Source of the DNA: MnTg04 sp964568075
GTDB taxonomy: Bacteria; Pseudomonadota; Gammaproteobacteria; Steroidobacterales; MnTg04
Assembly (NCBI GenBank): GCA_964568075.1
Contig: CAZMOM010000014.1
Location: 1-64,000, forward strand
DNA: 64,000 nucleotides
Direction: 5' to 3'
Positions 34,524 through 42,201 of the stretch are shown here, piece after piece. The stretch's first letter is position 1. Each line of letters starts with the position of its first letter. The notes under the pieces were generated by a model that was given only the letters and a program-made list of their open reading frames with translations, was not told the DNA's origin and did not search any database. The position numbers were made by a program, and so were the translations under genes.

Positions 34524-34798
34524 TGATCGAGGATGGCAAGATTGTGTCTCTTATTGAGCGCACTAACGAGTTACTAGCGGTTCTGGTCAAGTTGCGGCTG
34601 AGCAGCGTTATTGAGAGTGAACTGTCGGATTCGAAGAAGCGCCGACTGTACGAAATGACCGGTGGGCCTGATCCGGTGAAGGTTATTGCCACCAAAGTTG
34701 GAATGTCCGCTGCAGCAATTTCTAGGCAATGGCAGCGGTGGGAACAACTTGGCCTGTTGATCAAGGATGCCAAGTCTTACAGGAGGGTACTATCGTGA
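34523..34798 (+). CDS. Small HTH protein 3 of the cassette
   Basis: The 91-residue product shares the leading helix (ERTNELLAVLVKL) with its neighbours. It differs in having a longer C-terminal winged-helix-like part (VKVIATKVGMSAAAISRQWQRWEQLGLL). I chose ATG 34523 because GAGG is 7 nt upstream; a GTG at 34520 would give a GTGA overlap and is also possible. The divergent C-terminus suggests a different DNA site or role within the set. Confidence 0.7.
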   Translation: MIEDGKIVSLIERTNELLAVLVKLRLSSVIESELSDSKKRRLYEMTGGPDPVKVIATKVGMSAAAISRQWQRWEQLGLLIKDAKSYRRVLS

Positions 34799-35040
34799 AC
34801 AAGATCACCTCCCAGTCTGAATTGCTTCAAGAGATTTCGGAGAAACTCGACGTAGTAGTTGCTTTCCTAGCTGCGAGCGGCGTCAACGATTCTGGCGCGA
34901 TTGTGGAAAAGCTCGCCGAAATGGGTTTCAGCGCCAAGGTCATTGCTCCAGTCGCCGGTATCACGGACAACGCCGTTGCGATACGACTAACACGCTTAAA
35001 GAAGAAAAAGAAGAAGAAAACGTCGACCAAAGCCGACTGA
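34795..35040 (+). CDS. Small HTH protein 4 of the cassette
   Basis: The 81-residue paralogue has an EKLDVVVAFL leading helix. The HTH segment is VEKLAEMGFSAKVIAPVAGITDNAVAIRLTRL, followed by a run of Lys (KKKKKKK). The GTG start overlaps the previous stop (GTGA) and has a strong AGGAGGG site. It is 21 bp upstream of the HEPN gene. Proteins 1, 2 and 4 clearly belong to one family, protein 3 more loosely. Confidence 0.75.
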   Translation: MNKITSQSELLQEISEKLDVVVAFLAASGVNDSGAIVEKLAEMGFSAKVIAPVAGITDNAVAIRLTRLKKKKKKKTSTKAD

Positions 35041-35061
35041 TTGATGTGAGGGGCAGAGCAC

Positions 35062-35874
35062 GTGGCAACCAATCAGCAACTCAAGAAGGCGCTACTCAAG
35101 AAACTGGGTATAACAGCGTCTGGCCTTTCAAAACGGATCAAGAAAGAGCAGAAGACATTGTCAATGTCGACCGAACTTGCGACCTATTTGATCGCGCAAG
35201 AGAGCGGGATCGCAATCGGACGGTACCTATCCGATGCGGAAATAGCGGAGGTTCGCAATCTGCAGGTGCAAAAAGCCGGTGTAAGCGTAGCGAAGTCTAA
35301 TGCGGCGCCGAAGCAACGAACAACGGCGAATAAGACGGCTGCGCCGCGCCGGGCTATTCAAGCGCCAAACGGAATCACTATCAACGACCCAATTCTGCCA
35401 GAGAAGAAGCTGACAGAAGCCGCAGCGATGATAAAGGTCTACCCGATGTTGTATGGCCTTGAGAACTCAATTCGAGAGCTCATCAATCGTGTAATGTCTG
35501 ACAGATTTGGTAAGGACTGGTGGGACACTGAACTAACCACTCGCAAGCTAAGGGATGTCCACGATACTGCTGCTGGCAGAATGAAGACGGAAACGACTAA
35601 GCTCTCCTGGCATCAGCGGCGAGGTAGCCACCCGATTGACTATGTCCAATTTGACGATTTAGAGACAATACTCCGAGGGAAAAAAGCTCTGTTCCACCCG
35701 GACATCATCCCTGACTGGGAGTGGCTACTACATCTTTTCCGTGAAGTCCGTCCGTCGCGAAACGTTGTTTGTCATATGAACCCCCTGGACTCACACAATT
35801 CAGGGGACGTCGCATCTTGGTACAGAAAATGGGCGAACGTAGTGAGGAATTCCCTCGACAAGATCCCCGCATGA
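35062..35874 (+). CDS. Swt1-type HEPN-domain protein (candidate RNase effector)
   Basis: The 270-residue protein has an N-terminal helical part (residues 1-90, possibly nucleic-acid binding, with KKALLKKLG and KRIKKEQK) and a low-complexity linker. A C-terminal HEPN domain follows: YPMLYGLENSIRELINRVM (helix 1), FGKDWWD, HQRRGSHPIDYVQFDDLETIL and then VRPSRNVVCHMNPL. The last holds the canonical R-N-x3-H (Rx4H) active site of HEPN RNases. GTG 35062 follows AGGGG. In eukaryotes Swt1 joins a PIN nuclease to a HEPN domain; here a PIN-like NYN gene is nearby. Anti-phage RNA cleavage is the leading guess, unproven. Confidence 0.85.
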   Translation: MATNQQLKKALLKKLGITASGLSKRIKKEQKTLSMSTELATYLIAQESGIAIGRYLSDAEIAEVRNLQVQKAGVSVAKSNAAPKQRTTANKTAAPRRAIQAPNGITINDPILPEKKLTEAAAMIKVYPMLYGLENSIRELINRVMSDRFGKDWWDTELTTRKLRDVHDTAAGRMKTETTKLSWHQRRGSHPIDYVQFDDLETILRGKKALFHPDIIPDWEWLLHLFREVRPSRNVVCHMNPLDSHNSGDVASWYRKWANVVRNSLDKIPA

Positions 35875-36017
35875 AAATTGAAATGCGACGTCGGTGTTGA
35901 CGGGGTTTTCTACGAGCAGCAATGCGAGTTCACACCACTTGAGGCTGCCGAGGTCGTTCGGCAGTCGTCGGCTTCTCGGAAAAGAGGCCCAGTCCCAGAA
36001 GGACAAGGCCTCCATAT

Positions 36018-36281
36018 TCAGCCTTCGAGGACTAGGTGTTGCAAAGGTAAGATCCTTTTCTGCAGCTCCCATTCTGCATCAAACCAACGGGCTTCTGCCC
36101 AGCCAATCCCATTGTCTGCGAAGACGCGATGGACCGTCATGGTACGGTCTGGATCTCCGCCGGTCAGCGTAACTACACTTCCTACCTTGATTTTGCCTTT
36201 CGGCTTGCGTTTCTTCTTCTTAAAGACCGCTGGGTCTCCTCTCAGCACTACCTGATCTCCGACTTCGAACTTTGTCATCAT
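36018..36281 (-). CDS. YodC-like (DUF2158) small protein
   Basis: The 87-residue protein begins with FEVGDQVVLRGDPAVF, then a basic insertion (KKKKRKPKGK), GSVVTLTGGDPDRTMTVHRVF and ARWFDAEWELQKR. The pattern of VGD-V-L--G and MTV-----WFD matches the DUF2158 (YodC-like) family of small SH3-like beta proteins. Three consecutive ATG codons follow AAGGAG; 36281 is the middle one by spacing and is uncertain by 3 bp either way. Function unknown. Confidence 0.6.
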   Translation of the reverse strand: MMTKFEVGDQVVLRGDPAVFKKKKRKPKGKIKVGSVVTLTGGDPDRTMTVHRVFADNGIGWAEARWFDAEWELQKRILPLQHLVLEG

Positions 36282-36728
36282 CATGTCTCCTTCTTCTAAT
36301 TGAAACAAAGCGCCACACGACAACAAGCGATGTCGTGCAGACGCGATTTCAACGAGGCAGTTTCGGAGGTGGCGTGGCTACAAGAACGTAGCAGCCAGAG
36401 GCATTGCGGTTATCTTCTCGCAAGGCCAATTCTACCATGGCAAGGAAGCGGCGACCAATAAAAAACAACGAATGGCTATGGCAGGGAAACCCAGTGATTT
36501 TCCGCCAGCCGACAAAAAAACAACGGACCCATTTCTAACTTGGCTTATGTACTTGGCCGCTTGGTCTAATCCCTAATCCAGGGAGCCTGGTAATCCAACG
36601 TAATGAATGAACGTAGTCTGTTCATGGCCTATGTACTTGGCCTTGGGCCCTACGTCTATTCCTTACTAACTCATGGGATTTGGTGTGTTTCTTGTGAAAA
36701 ATCAATAGGTTCATACCGGAATTTTTCC
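36282..36728. other. 447-bp region with a 13-bp direct repeat
   Basis: I see no supported gene. The 13-mer TATGTACTTGGCC occurs at 36546-36558 and again at 36630-36642, 84 bp apart, in an otherwise unremarkable stretch. It could hold protein-binding iterons or simply be a chance duplication. The neighbouring polymerase-like gene ends at 36729. Confidence 0.5.
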
Positions 36729-38114
36729 CTACTTAATCGGGCAGGAAAAACCGCCTGTATGTTTCCGGTAAGTCTCGTCCATGGTCCGACGTAGTTCGTC
36801 GTCATACTGTGTCGGAACAAGGAATGAATCATGGATTGGAATGATAGGGATACGCTGCTGGACGAAGTGCCAAAGGACATCCAGTGCGATTCTGGCATCC
36901 TTGTTCATGGTCCGTAGCCCGTTCAGTTTGCCGGACCAGAAGTGGTGGGCGATCACCGCGTGGACTGCCATGAATGCCTCCAACACGGGCCGGGCCCGTG
37001 TGATGCCCAAGACAGAAAGGTCCCGGTGTTCGTCGTGATGTTCGTACAGCCAGTAGTTGACCGCCTGCTCCGCATGGCGGAAATCATTGGAGTTCAGGGC
37101 TGCCAGCAGTGCCGTCTTGCAGAAAGACCGCAAGGACCGTCCACGTTGCGACCAGCCTTTCGCATCAGCCTTCGGACCGAGTAGTTCGCGGACAACCGCG
37201 GTGTATGGATCGCCGGCGTACTGGAGGCCTTCTGCCGCGTACAGGAGATGAGGATGCAATGCTGAAAAGTCCCTCTCGATAACACTGCACCCGTCGATGG
37301 TGATGGTCTCGCGGTCGTGCTTTGACAGCCCTTGGACATGACGGCAACCGTAGCTGTGCAACCGACCATAGAGCGTGAACTTGCCGATGAACATGGCTTT
37401 GACATACGACAGCACTTGCTGAATCTCGAAGCCATCGTCGTATTCGATGGTCGCTCGTCCATTCACTTCGTTCGCGGTCTGCAAGATCTTTCGAGTCCGA
37501 CATGTGAACTCCGTATCGCGGTAATCGATCAGTTTGCGCTTGCCCCGCCTTCCCTCTTTCCGTTCGTACAACTCGACTGGCTCGTATGGCGGCCGGATTG
37601 TGACATTCGCACACAGCAACTCTTGATGGGTTCGCAGCAGTTCGGGGAGCGCCCAGATACGGGTCTGCTTCGAATCATCTTCGTAGTGGTGTCCTTTCTT
37701 CATCTCGATGTATCCTCTCTCATGTAACAAGTCCATCAGCTCGATAGTCTGATAGCAGGGATGCGCATATCGGTCGGGCGCATGCCAGTCGTTCGCGTCC
37801 CGCGACATCCGGATAGGGTGTTTTGGTCGTGCGCGCCATGCTTCCAGAAGATTCGCCAACAGCGTCCCGAGTGCCTCCACCCACTTGTCGCGTCGATAGA
37901 TGGGACGCCTCTCAAGCAGGTCATCGAGCAGAGTCTCCGCAATCTCCGGTTGTCCCAAAACCCGACACGGATCAAAACGGGAACGGGCAGCACTGCGGTT
38001 GAGCCATGCCGCATCCTCTTCGCGTGGGAAGCGTTGCCGGTCCCGTTGTGCTGCAACGAGAACGCGGGAGGCCATTTTTGTTTTCGTCGCGTCATCACTA
38101 TAATTCGTAGCCAT
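36729..38114 (-). CDS. Polymerase-like replication protein of the element
   Basis: The 461-residue protein has three motifs that resemble the palm and fingers of single-subunit DNA polymerases. A motif A-like VIERDFSALHPHLLYA lies near residue 280, a motif B-like SLRSFCKTALLAALNSND near residue 326, and a motif C-like PIIPIHDSFLVP near residue 430 (HDS instead of the family A HDE). The N-terminal half is rich in Arg and may bind nucleic acid. ATG 38114 follows GGAG. From memory, relatives are unnamed proteins on phages and integrative elements. A role in replicating the excised element is plausible but unproven. Confidence 0.65.
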   Translation of the reverse strand: MATNYSDDATKTKMASRVLVAAQRDRQRFPREEDAAWLNRSAARSRFDPCRVLGQPEIAETLLDDLLERRPIYRRDKWVEALGTLLANLLEAWRARPKHPIRMSRDANDWHAPDRYAHPCYQTIELMDLLHERGYIEMKKGHHYEDDSKQTRIWALPELLRTHQELLCANVTIRPPYEPVELYERKEGRRGKRKLIDYRDTEFTCRTRKILQTANEVNGRATIEYDDGFEIQQVLSYVKAMFIGKFTLYGRLHSYGCRHVQGLSKHDRETITIDGCSVIERDFSALHPHLLYAAEGLQYAGDPYTAVVRELLGPKADAKGWSQRGRSLRSFCKTALLAALNSNDFRHAEQAVNYWLYEHHDEHRDLSVLGITRARPVLEAFMAVHAVIAHHFWSGKLNGLRTMNKDARIALDVLWHFVQQRIPIIPIHDSFLVPTQYDDELRRTMDETYRKHTGGFSCPIK

Positions 38115-38279
38115 CGGTTTCGCTCCGTACTTGATTGAACCGATACGGCATCCCGCTCAGTCACGGGCGGGGTGCTACTTTCAATCCGTTTTTGCCTTAC
38201 TCTTGTGCCGTCACAACTCCCATATCACGCCGGGATCGCGATCAGCGGATATCGACCAAATCCTTGGCGTATACGCTGG

Positions 38280-38615
38280 TTACTGCACGCTACTGGGCGT
38301 CGGTTTGATCCACGAATTCGGGTACGTGACAATCGGGGCCATACTCTGCCCGTCCTCGCCATCGAGCAGCGCCACCGAGAACTCCGCGGACTCGCCCCGC
38401 GCATCGGTAACGCTGATGGAGAGCGGCGGATTCATCAGACCGATCGACCCGAAATCACCGGCAAGCGGCTCGGTGCCGTCGTGATCGAACCGCGCTGCAA
38501 CTCGTGTGCCTCGGGTGTCGCTCACCACCAAGTCATACGGCGCGACGTATTGTTGCAGGGCGCACGCATCAAGAATCATCTGTAGCGCGCGCTCGGCTCT
38601 GCGGTCTTCATTCAT
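38280..38615 (-). CDS. Small protein of unknown function at the element right end
   Basis: The 111-residue protein has a helical N-terminus (RRAERALQMILDACALQQY). A beta-rich part follows (YDLVVSDTRGTRVAARFDHDG ... PPLSISVTDARGESAEFSVALLDGEDG in outline), resembling a small sandwich fold. It overlaps the preceding gene by 8 bp (ATGAATGA), so it is coupled. No family recognised. Confidence 0.55.
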   Translation of the reverse strand: MNEDRRAERALQMILDACALQQYVAPYDLVVSDTRGTRVAARFDHDGTEPLAGDFGSIGLMNPPLSISVTDARGESAEFSVALLDGEDGQSMAPIVTYPNSWIKPTPSSVQ

Positions 38616-38877
38616 GTTGTGCTTCCTCCGTCGTTGGGTGCGGGTCCCCGACTCGGTACCCGCTGGTCAAATACCTAATGACTGCCGCTACGCGTTCCTC
38701 GGCATCGTCCGCATCCGTTGGCCACGGGGGAGCTGCCAACATCGCATGCACCATCTGCCCCTTTGATAGCGGTGCATGACGCAGCAATTCAAGGAGAACA
38801 ACCCGCTGGTCATGGGGTGTGAGACTCAGCCAGTCAGGGGCCAATTCGGTCTGTCGCAACGAGAATTCGGTATTCAT
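38608..38877 (-). CDS. Small protein of unknown function next to attR
   Basis: The 89-residue mostly helical protein contains LTPHDQRVVLLELLRHAPLSKGQMVHAML and EERVAAVIRYLTSGYRVGD, suggestive of a small winged-helix fold. It is the first element gene inside attR. In the integrated state it lies 33 bp after the comM fragment stop and may be transcribed from comM. In the circle the serine recombinase frame would reach it and overlap its ATG (ATGA). Confidence 0.55.
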   Translation of the reverse strand: MNTEFSLRQTELAPDWLSLTPHDQRVVLLELLRHAPLSKGQMVHAMLAAPPWPTDADDAEERVAAVIRYLTSGYRVGDPHPTTEEAQHE

Positions 38878-38908
38878 TGCCTTAATTCATAACCAGTTAT
38901 ATCTGATA

Positions 38909-38935
38909 ACCTAATATAGATTGAACAGACTGTGC
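38909..38935. other. attR: attR junction of the integrated element
   Basis: The element arm CCTAATATAG (38910-38919) and ATTG lead into the core AA at 38924-38925, followed by comM sequence CAGACTGTGCC. In the deduced attP this arm and CTATAGTCGG from the left end are inverted around the core with equal 4-bp spacing on both sides. Confidence 0.85.
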
Positions 38936-39564
38936 CCCCCGGCCGCAGCGATTTCCAATGCTCTGCGCGCCAATAACTGGCCGCGCACTTCATTAAGGTC
39001 GGGGACAGGCTTCGCTGACGGCGATTCTGTCAGTGGTGGGCAAACAGGCAATTTTTCACCACGGAAATGAGCGCATACTTTGAGCAAATGTGTGGCCGGG
39101 CGTACCGCCACGTCAGAGACCAGGCTGGCGATGCGCCGGTTGCCGGCTGGCACGATCAGATCACGTCCACATCCGCGCGCGGCGAGCAATGAAGGCAACA
39201 GACCGCTGACCGGACTCAGGGAACCGTCTAGCGACAACTCGCCGTAAAGCTCGTGATTTTCCAGGTCAGCTGACGGAATCTGATCCGTCGCGGCCAGAAT
39301 TCCGACCGCAATCGGCAAATCGAATCGCCCACCCTGCTTGGGAAGATCGGCAGGCGCGAGATTGACGGTGATCCGACGCGGTGGAACCTGGAACCCCGTG
39401 CTTTGCAATGCTGAACGTACGCGGTCCTTACTCTCCCTGACCGCCGCCTCCGGCAGACCGACGATATTCAACACAGGCAATCCACCGGCAAGATGCACTT
39501 CTACCTTGACCGGTGGCGAACTCAGCCCCTCGAGGCCACGACAGTAGACGACAGCCAGATTCAC
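38911..39564 (-). pseudogene. comM: comM 5' fragment (N-terminal part)
   Basis: This is the N-terminal 217 codons of comM, from MNLAVVYCRGLEG through GLPEAAVRESKDRVRSAL, INVNLAPADLPK-like TVNLAPADLPKQGGRFDLPIA and the final LARRALEIAAAGGHSL. The last three codons before the stop (F-N-L-Y after HSL) belong to the element. The P-loop ATPase half lies at 24368. Without it the product lacks ATP binding, so the host should be impaired in ComM-dependent transformation unless the element excises. Confidence 0.95.
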
Positions 39565-39632
39565 GCATTACAGCTTAGACACCGCGCCGGCGAAGAACCG
39601 CTGGAAAAATTGCGGCGATTGTTCAGTTAGAG

Positions 39633-39884
39633 CTATTCGTCGCCGCGACCACGACTTTCCAGCGCGGCGACCTTTTTCTCCAGTGCCTCTAATTTCTCAC
39701 GGGTCCGCAGCAGCACACCTTGCTGCACCTCGAATTCCTCACGAGTGACCAGATCCAGACGCCCCAGTCCGCCTTTGAGAACGCCACGGAAGTTCTGCGC
39801 CAGATCACTCTGTAAATGACGCAAGCCTTCCGGTACCGTCTTCGACATGCGCTTTGCCAGATCATCAATAATTTTCGGATCCAT
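39633..39884 (-). CDS. ubiK: Ubiquinone biosynthesis accessory factor (BMFP family)
   Basis: The 83-residue protein has the family start MDPKIIDDLAKRM, the motif LG-LDLVTREEFEVQQGVL and a C-terminal coiled coil (REKLEALEKKVAALE). UbiK binds UbiJ and helps the soluble Ubi complex with its lipid substrates; ubiJ is at 59544 in this window. ATG 39884 follows GGTGGAA. It is divergent from the P-II gene. Confidence 0.92.
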   Translation of the reverse strand: MDPKIIDDLAKRMSKTVPEGLRHLQSDLAQNFRGVLKGGLGRLDLVTREEFEVQQGVLLRTREKLEALEKKVAALESRGRGDE

Positions 39885-39974
39885 ATTTTTCCACCCAATT
39901 TTCACCGCCGGCAGCGTTTTACCACACCGGAGGCGATGATAGACTGCGAACGGCACCATTGTGGAGCAGTCTGA

Positions 39975-40313
39975 ATGAAAATGGTAACGGCCATTATCAA
40001 GCCTTTTAAGCTGGATGATGTGCGTGAGGCGCTGGGTGAAATAGGGGTTCAGGGCATTACTGTGACGGAGGTCAAGGGTTTCGGACGCCAGAAGGGCCAT
40101 ACTGAACTGTACCGGGGTGCGGAGTATGTGGTTGATTTTCTTCCAAAAACGAAAATCGAGCTGGCCGTATCGACGGATATGCTGGAGCAGGTCATCGAGG
40201 CCATTACCAGCGTAGCGAGAACCGGGAAAATCGGTGACGGCAAGATTTTTGTGACCGATCTGGAACAGGCAATACGCATCAGGACCGGGGAAACAGGCAG
40301 CGAAGCGCTGTAA
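39975..40313 (+). CDS. glnK: Nitrogen regulatory protein P-II
   Basis: The 112-residue signal protein senses 2-oxoglutarate and ATP/ADP. It has MKMVTAIIKPFKLDDVREAL, VTEVKGFGRQKGHTELYRGAEYVVDF with the uridylylated Tyr at about residue 51, and RTGKIGDGKIFV. The first residues are closer to GlnK than GlnB, but no amtB lies next to it, so the exact name is a judgement. GGAG lies about 8 nt before the ATG. Confidence 0.93.
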   Translation: MKMVTAIIKPFKLDDVREALGEIGVQGITVTEVKGFGRQKGHTELYRGAEYVVDFLPKTKIELAVSTDMLEQVIEAITSVARTGKIGDGKIFVTDLEQAIRIRTGETGSEAL

Positions 40314-40337
40314 CCAGGTTCAGGAGGCGACGGGACA

Positions 40338-40787
40338 ATGAAAAAACTGGCAATCATTCTATTTGGACTGAGTTTTTCGATCAGCGCGGCGGCGGCTGTC
40401 TGGATGTGGACCGACGATGAGGGGAGAGTTAACTATAGCGACTATCCGGACAATCCGAACGCTGTGCTGGTGGATATCCAATCGGATGCGAGTGATCGGA
40501 ATGCGATTGCGGATCGACGCCAAGCAGCCGTCGAGCGAGAACGCGAGCGCATCAAAGGCGACCGTTTACGTCGCGAGTCCGATGCCGAAGATAGCGAGCA
40601 GGAAAAGCAGGACCGTAGAATGGCCAAGTCAAATTGCGAAAGGGCCAAGGAAATTTATGAGACTTATTACAATGCGCCTCGTTTGTATAAACCGACCCAG
40701 GGCGGTGGCCGCGAATTTCTCTCTGCGGAGGAAACCGATGCGCTGCGTGCCAAGGCACAGGCATCCGTCACCGAGTGGTGTGGCTAG
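40338..40787 (+). CDS. DUF4124-domain exported protein
   Basis: The 149-residue protein has a signal peptide (cleavage near SAAAAVWMW). The DUF4124 motif VWMWTDDEGRVNYSDYP follows directly, then a charged helical stretch and a C-terminal half with two Cys (NCERAKEIYETY ... VTEWCG). The family is periplasmic with unknown function. It begins 24 bp after the P-II gene, with AGGAGGCG as ribosome site. Confidence 0.85.
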   Translation: MKKLAIILFGLSFSISAAAAVWMWTDDEGRVNYSDYPDNPNAVLVDIQSDASDRNAIADRRQAAVERERERIKGDRLRRESDAEDSEQEKQDRRMAKSNCERAKEIYETYYNAPRLYKPTQGGGREFLSAEETDALRAKAQASVTEWCG

Positions 40788-40809
40788 CCCTCGGTCATTC
40801 GATAATAAG

Positions 40810-41676
40810 TTACTCGCTCTCGTGTTCCGAACAGGCTTTTTCAAAGAAAGGCGGCATGGCCATACTGCTACTGTGCATATCGGCTGAGTAGTAGCGAGTT
40901 GGCAAATCGATCCGGCGGGCATCTTTTTCGCGAAAATTATGAAGATCGACCTTGGTTCCGGCCATCGTCGCTGACCACCACCCTGATGGATAAGTCGGCT
41001 GAAAAAACTCATATGTCCTCAGCTGCGCAAAGCCTGCCTTTTTCATTTCCCTTCTCATCGACAGCAAGATATCCAGATGCAGTAGCGGCGACTCGCTCTG
41101 CTGCACCAGCACGCCGTTGTCGCCCAAAGCTCGCCGGCAATCCCTGTAAAACTGCGCCTTAAACAGTCCCTCCGCCGGCCCGACCGGATCGGTGCTGTCC
41201 ACGATGATCACATCGAGCGAATCGGGCGCCTGCCTGGCGATCCACTGAATCGCATCGACAAACAATAATTCTGCACGTTCGTCGTCACTCGAATCAGTCA
41301 GCTCGGGAAAATACTGTCGGGACGCACGGGTCACCGCTTCGTCGATTTCAACCTGGAAGACCCGTTCAACTCCCTTGTGCCGAAGAACTTCCCGCAAGGT
41401 TCCGCAGTCACCGCCGCCAACGATGGCGACCCGCCGTGGGTCGGGGTGGGTCAGTAATACCGGGTGACTCATCATTTCGTGATATACGAAATTATCCCGT
41501 GTCGTCAGCATGGTCAGGCCATCCAGTGTCATCAGGTAACCCCAAAGCTCGGTTTCGTATATTTCGAGCTTCTGAAACGGGGTTTGCTCTTCGTGTACTT
41601 TTCCCCTGATTTTCAAACCGTAGGCAAAACCCGCTTCCGGTGCAGTTTCCACAAACCAGTTTTCGTCCAGGGCCAT
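40810..41676 (-). CDS. speE: Polyamine aminopropyltransferase (spermidine synthase)
   Basis: The 288-residue enzyme transfers an aminopropyl group from decarboxylated SAM to putrescine. It has YEMMSHPVLLTHPDPRRVAIVGGGDCGTLREVLRHKGV, the nucleotide-binding core, VEIDEAVTRASRQYFPEL, and the catalytic stretch IIVDSTDPVGPAEGLF. Start ATG 41676 has GGGAGA upstream. An integron-like cassette pair lies directly upstream, between this gene and speA. Confidence 0.96.
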   Translation of the reverse strand: MALDENWFVETAPEAGFAYGLKIRGKVHEEQTPFQKLEIYETELWGYLMTLDGLTMLTTRDNFVYHEMMSHPVLLTHPDPRRVAIVGGGDCGTLREVLRHKGVERVFQVEIDEAVTRASRQYFPELTDSSDDERAELLFVDAIQWIARQAPDSLDVIIVDSTDPVGPAEGLFKAQFYRDCRRALGDNGVLVQQSESPLLHLDILLSMRREMKKAGFAQLRTYEFFQPTYPSGWWSATMAGTKVDLHNFREKDARRIDLPTRYYSADMHSSSMAMPPFFEKACSEHESE

Positions 41677-41697
41677 GCGCGGTCTCCCTAACGGCTA

Positions 41698-41797
41698 AGT
41701 CAACGTTTGGCTCACTTGCCCCCAGTATCTGGCGTGGCTACTGCGTATGCGGGAAGCGTGACAGATAGACAGGGGCAAGTGCAGCGATTGGTTAGGC
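41698..41797 (-). other. attC: attC-like recombination site 1
   Basis: Read on the minus strand, a perfect R'' core GCCTAAC starts the site and a near-match R' core, AACG followed by GTTGACT overlapping at the G, ends it. Between them CACTTGCCCC and GGGGCAAGTG form a perfect 10-bp inverted repeat. The TAA of the upstream cassette gene lies inside R'', a classical feature of integron cassettes. Confidence 0.7.
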
Positions 41798-42187
41798 GGC
41801 ATTGCTGCTCTTCTCAAAGAAGTCACCACTCATCAACAGCAAAATCACTGCCGCCACATCGACGACAGTCTGACTGGCAACAAATACCGGCGAAACAAAA
41901 AACGATCCAAAAGAAGACTGCAAAAAGAAATACTTAAGTAAAACAGAACCTAGCACAATAACCAGTATAAGAATCCGTGCCCAATTACGGCCTGACCATA
42001 TTTTCGAAAGAAGCCACACTTGAAACGCTATAAGGGCGATCGGAACCGAAGCTCGACCAATGGCAAAGGCTGGACTTTGCCCCTCCGAAGTAAACAAGAG
42101 TACCCGGTACAGTTCCGAAAAAGAGCTGTAAGCTAGGCTGACACCAAGCAGCAAAATCGCGGTTACTACTGTCCAAGGTCTTTGCAT
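41792..42187 (-). CDS. Integron-cassette gene: four-helix membrane protein
   Basis: The 131-residue product is very hydrophobic, with about four helices (VVTAILLLGVSL, RASVPIALIAFQVWLL, ARILILVIVLGSVLLKYF, VVDVAAVILLLM) and a short polar tail. It resembles small unknown membrane proteins common in environmental cassettes. ATG 42187 lies about 18 bp after the preceding attC cut point, and the stop sits in the R'' core of attC site 1. This is exactly how a cassette gene is framed. No strong ribosome site is present. Confidence 0.75.
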   Translation of the reverse strand: MQRPWTVVTAILLLGVSLAYSSFSELYRVLLFTSEGQSPAFAIGRASVPIALIAFQVWLLSKIWSGRNWARILILVIVLGSVLLKYFFLQSSFGSFFVSPVFVASQTVVDVAAVILLLMSGDFFEKSSNAA

Positions 42188-42201
42188 AAGTGTGTGTTGC
42201 C

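Larger units (their letters stand above)
25224..38925. mobile_element. 13.7 kb integrated element in comM with serine recombinase, capsid and HTH-HEPN genes
   Basis: The element splits comM and spans 13,700 bp plus one copy of the TT/AA core. It encodes a large serine recombinase at its left end, a tyrosine recombinase, a small RHH-like protein, many short unknown proteins, an HK97-type capsid protein, a polymerase-like protein, a NYN protein and a four-HTH plus HEPN cassette. No conjugation genes, portal, terminase large subunit or tail genes are recognisable. An imperfect 13-bp direct repeat ATAACCAG(C/T)TATA lies near both ends (25222-25234 and 38889-38901). It may be a phage satellite, a reduced prophage or a mobilisable island; which one is open. 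Confidence 0.9.

Noticed and set aside
38172..38585. Plus-strand frames near the element right end
   Set aside because: They overlap two coupled minus-strand genes with better starts and spacing.
25222..38901. The 13-bp near-repeat ATAACCAG(C/T)TATA as the true crossover site
   Set aside because: Recombination there would leave a TAG in frame within comM and 24 bp of extra sequence, whereas the TT core gives a perfect gene.
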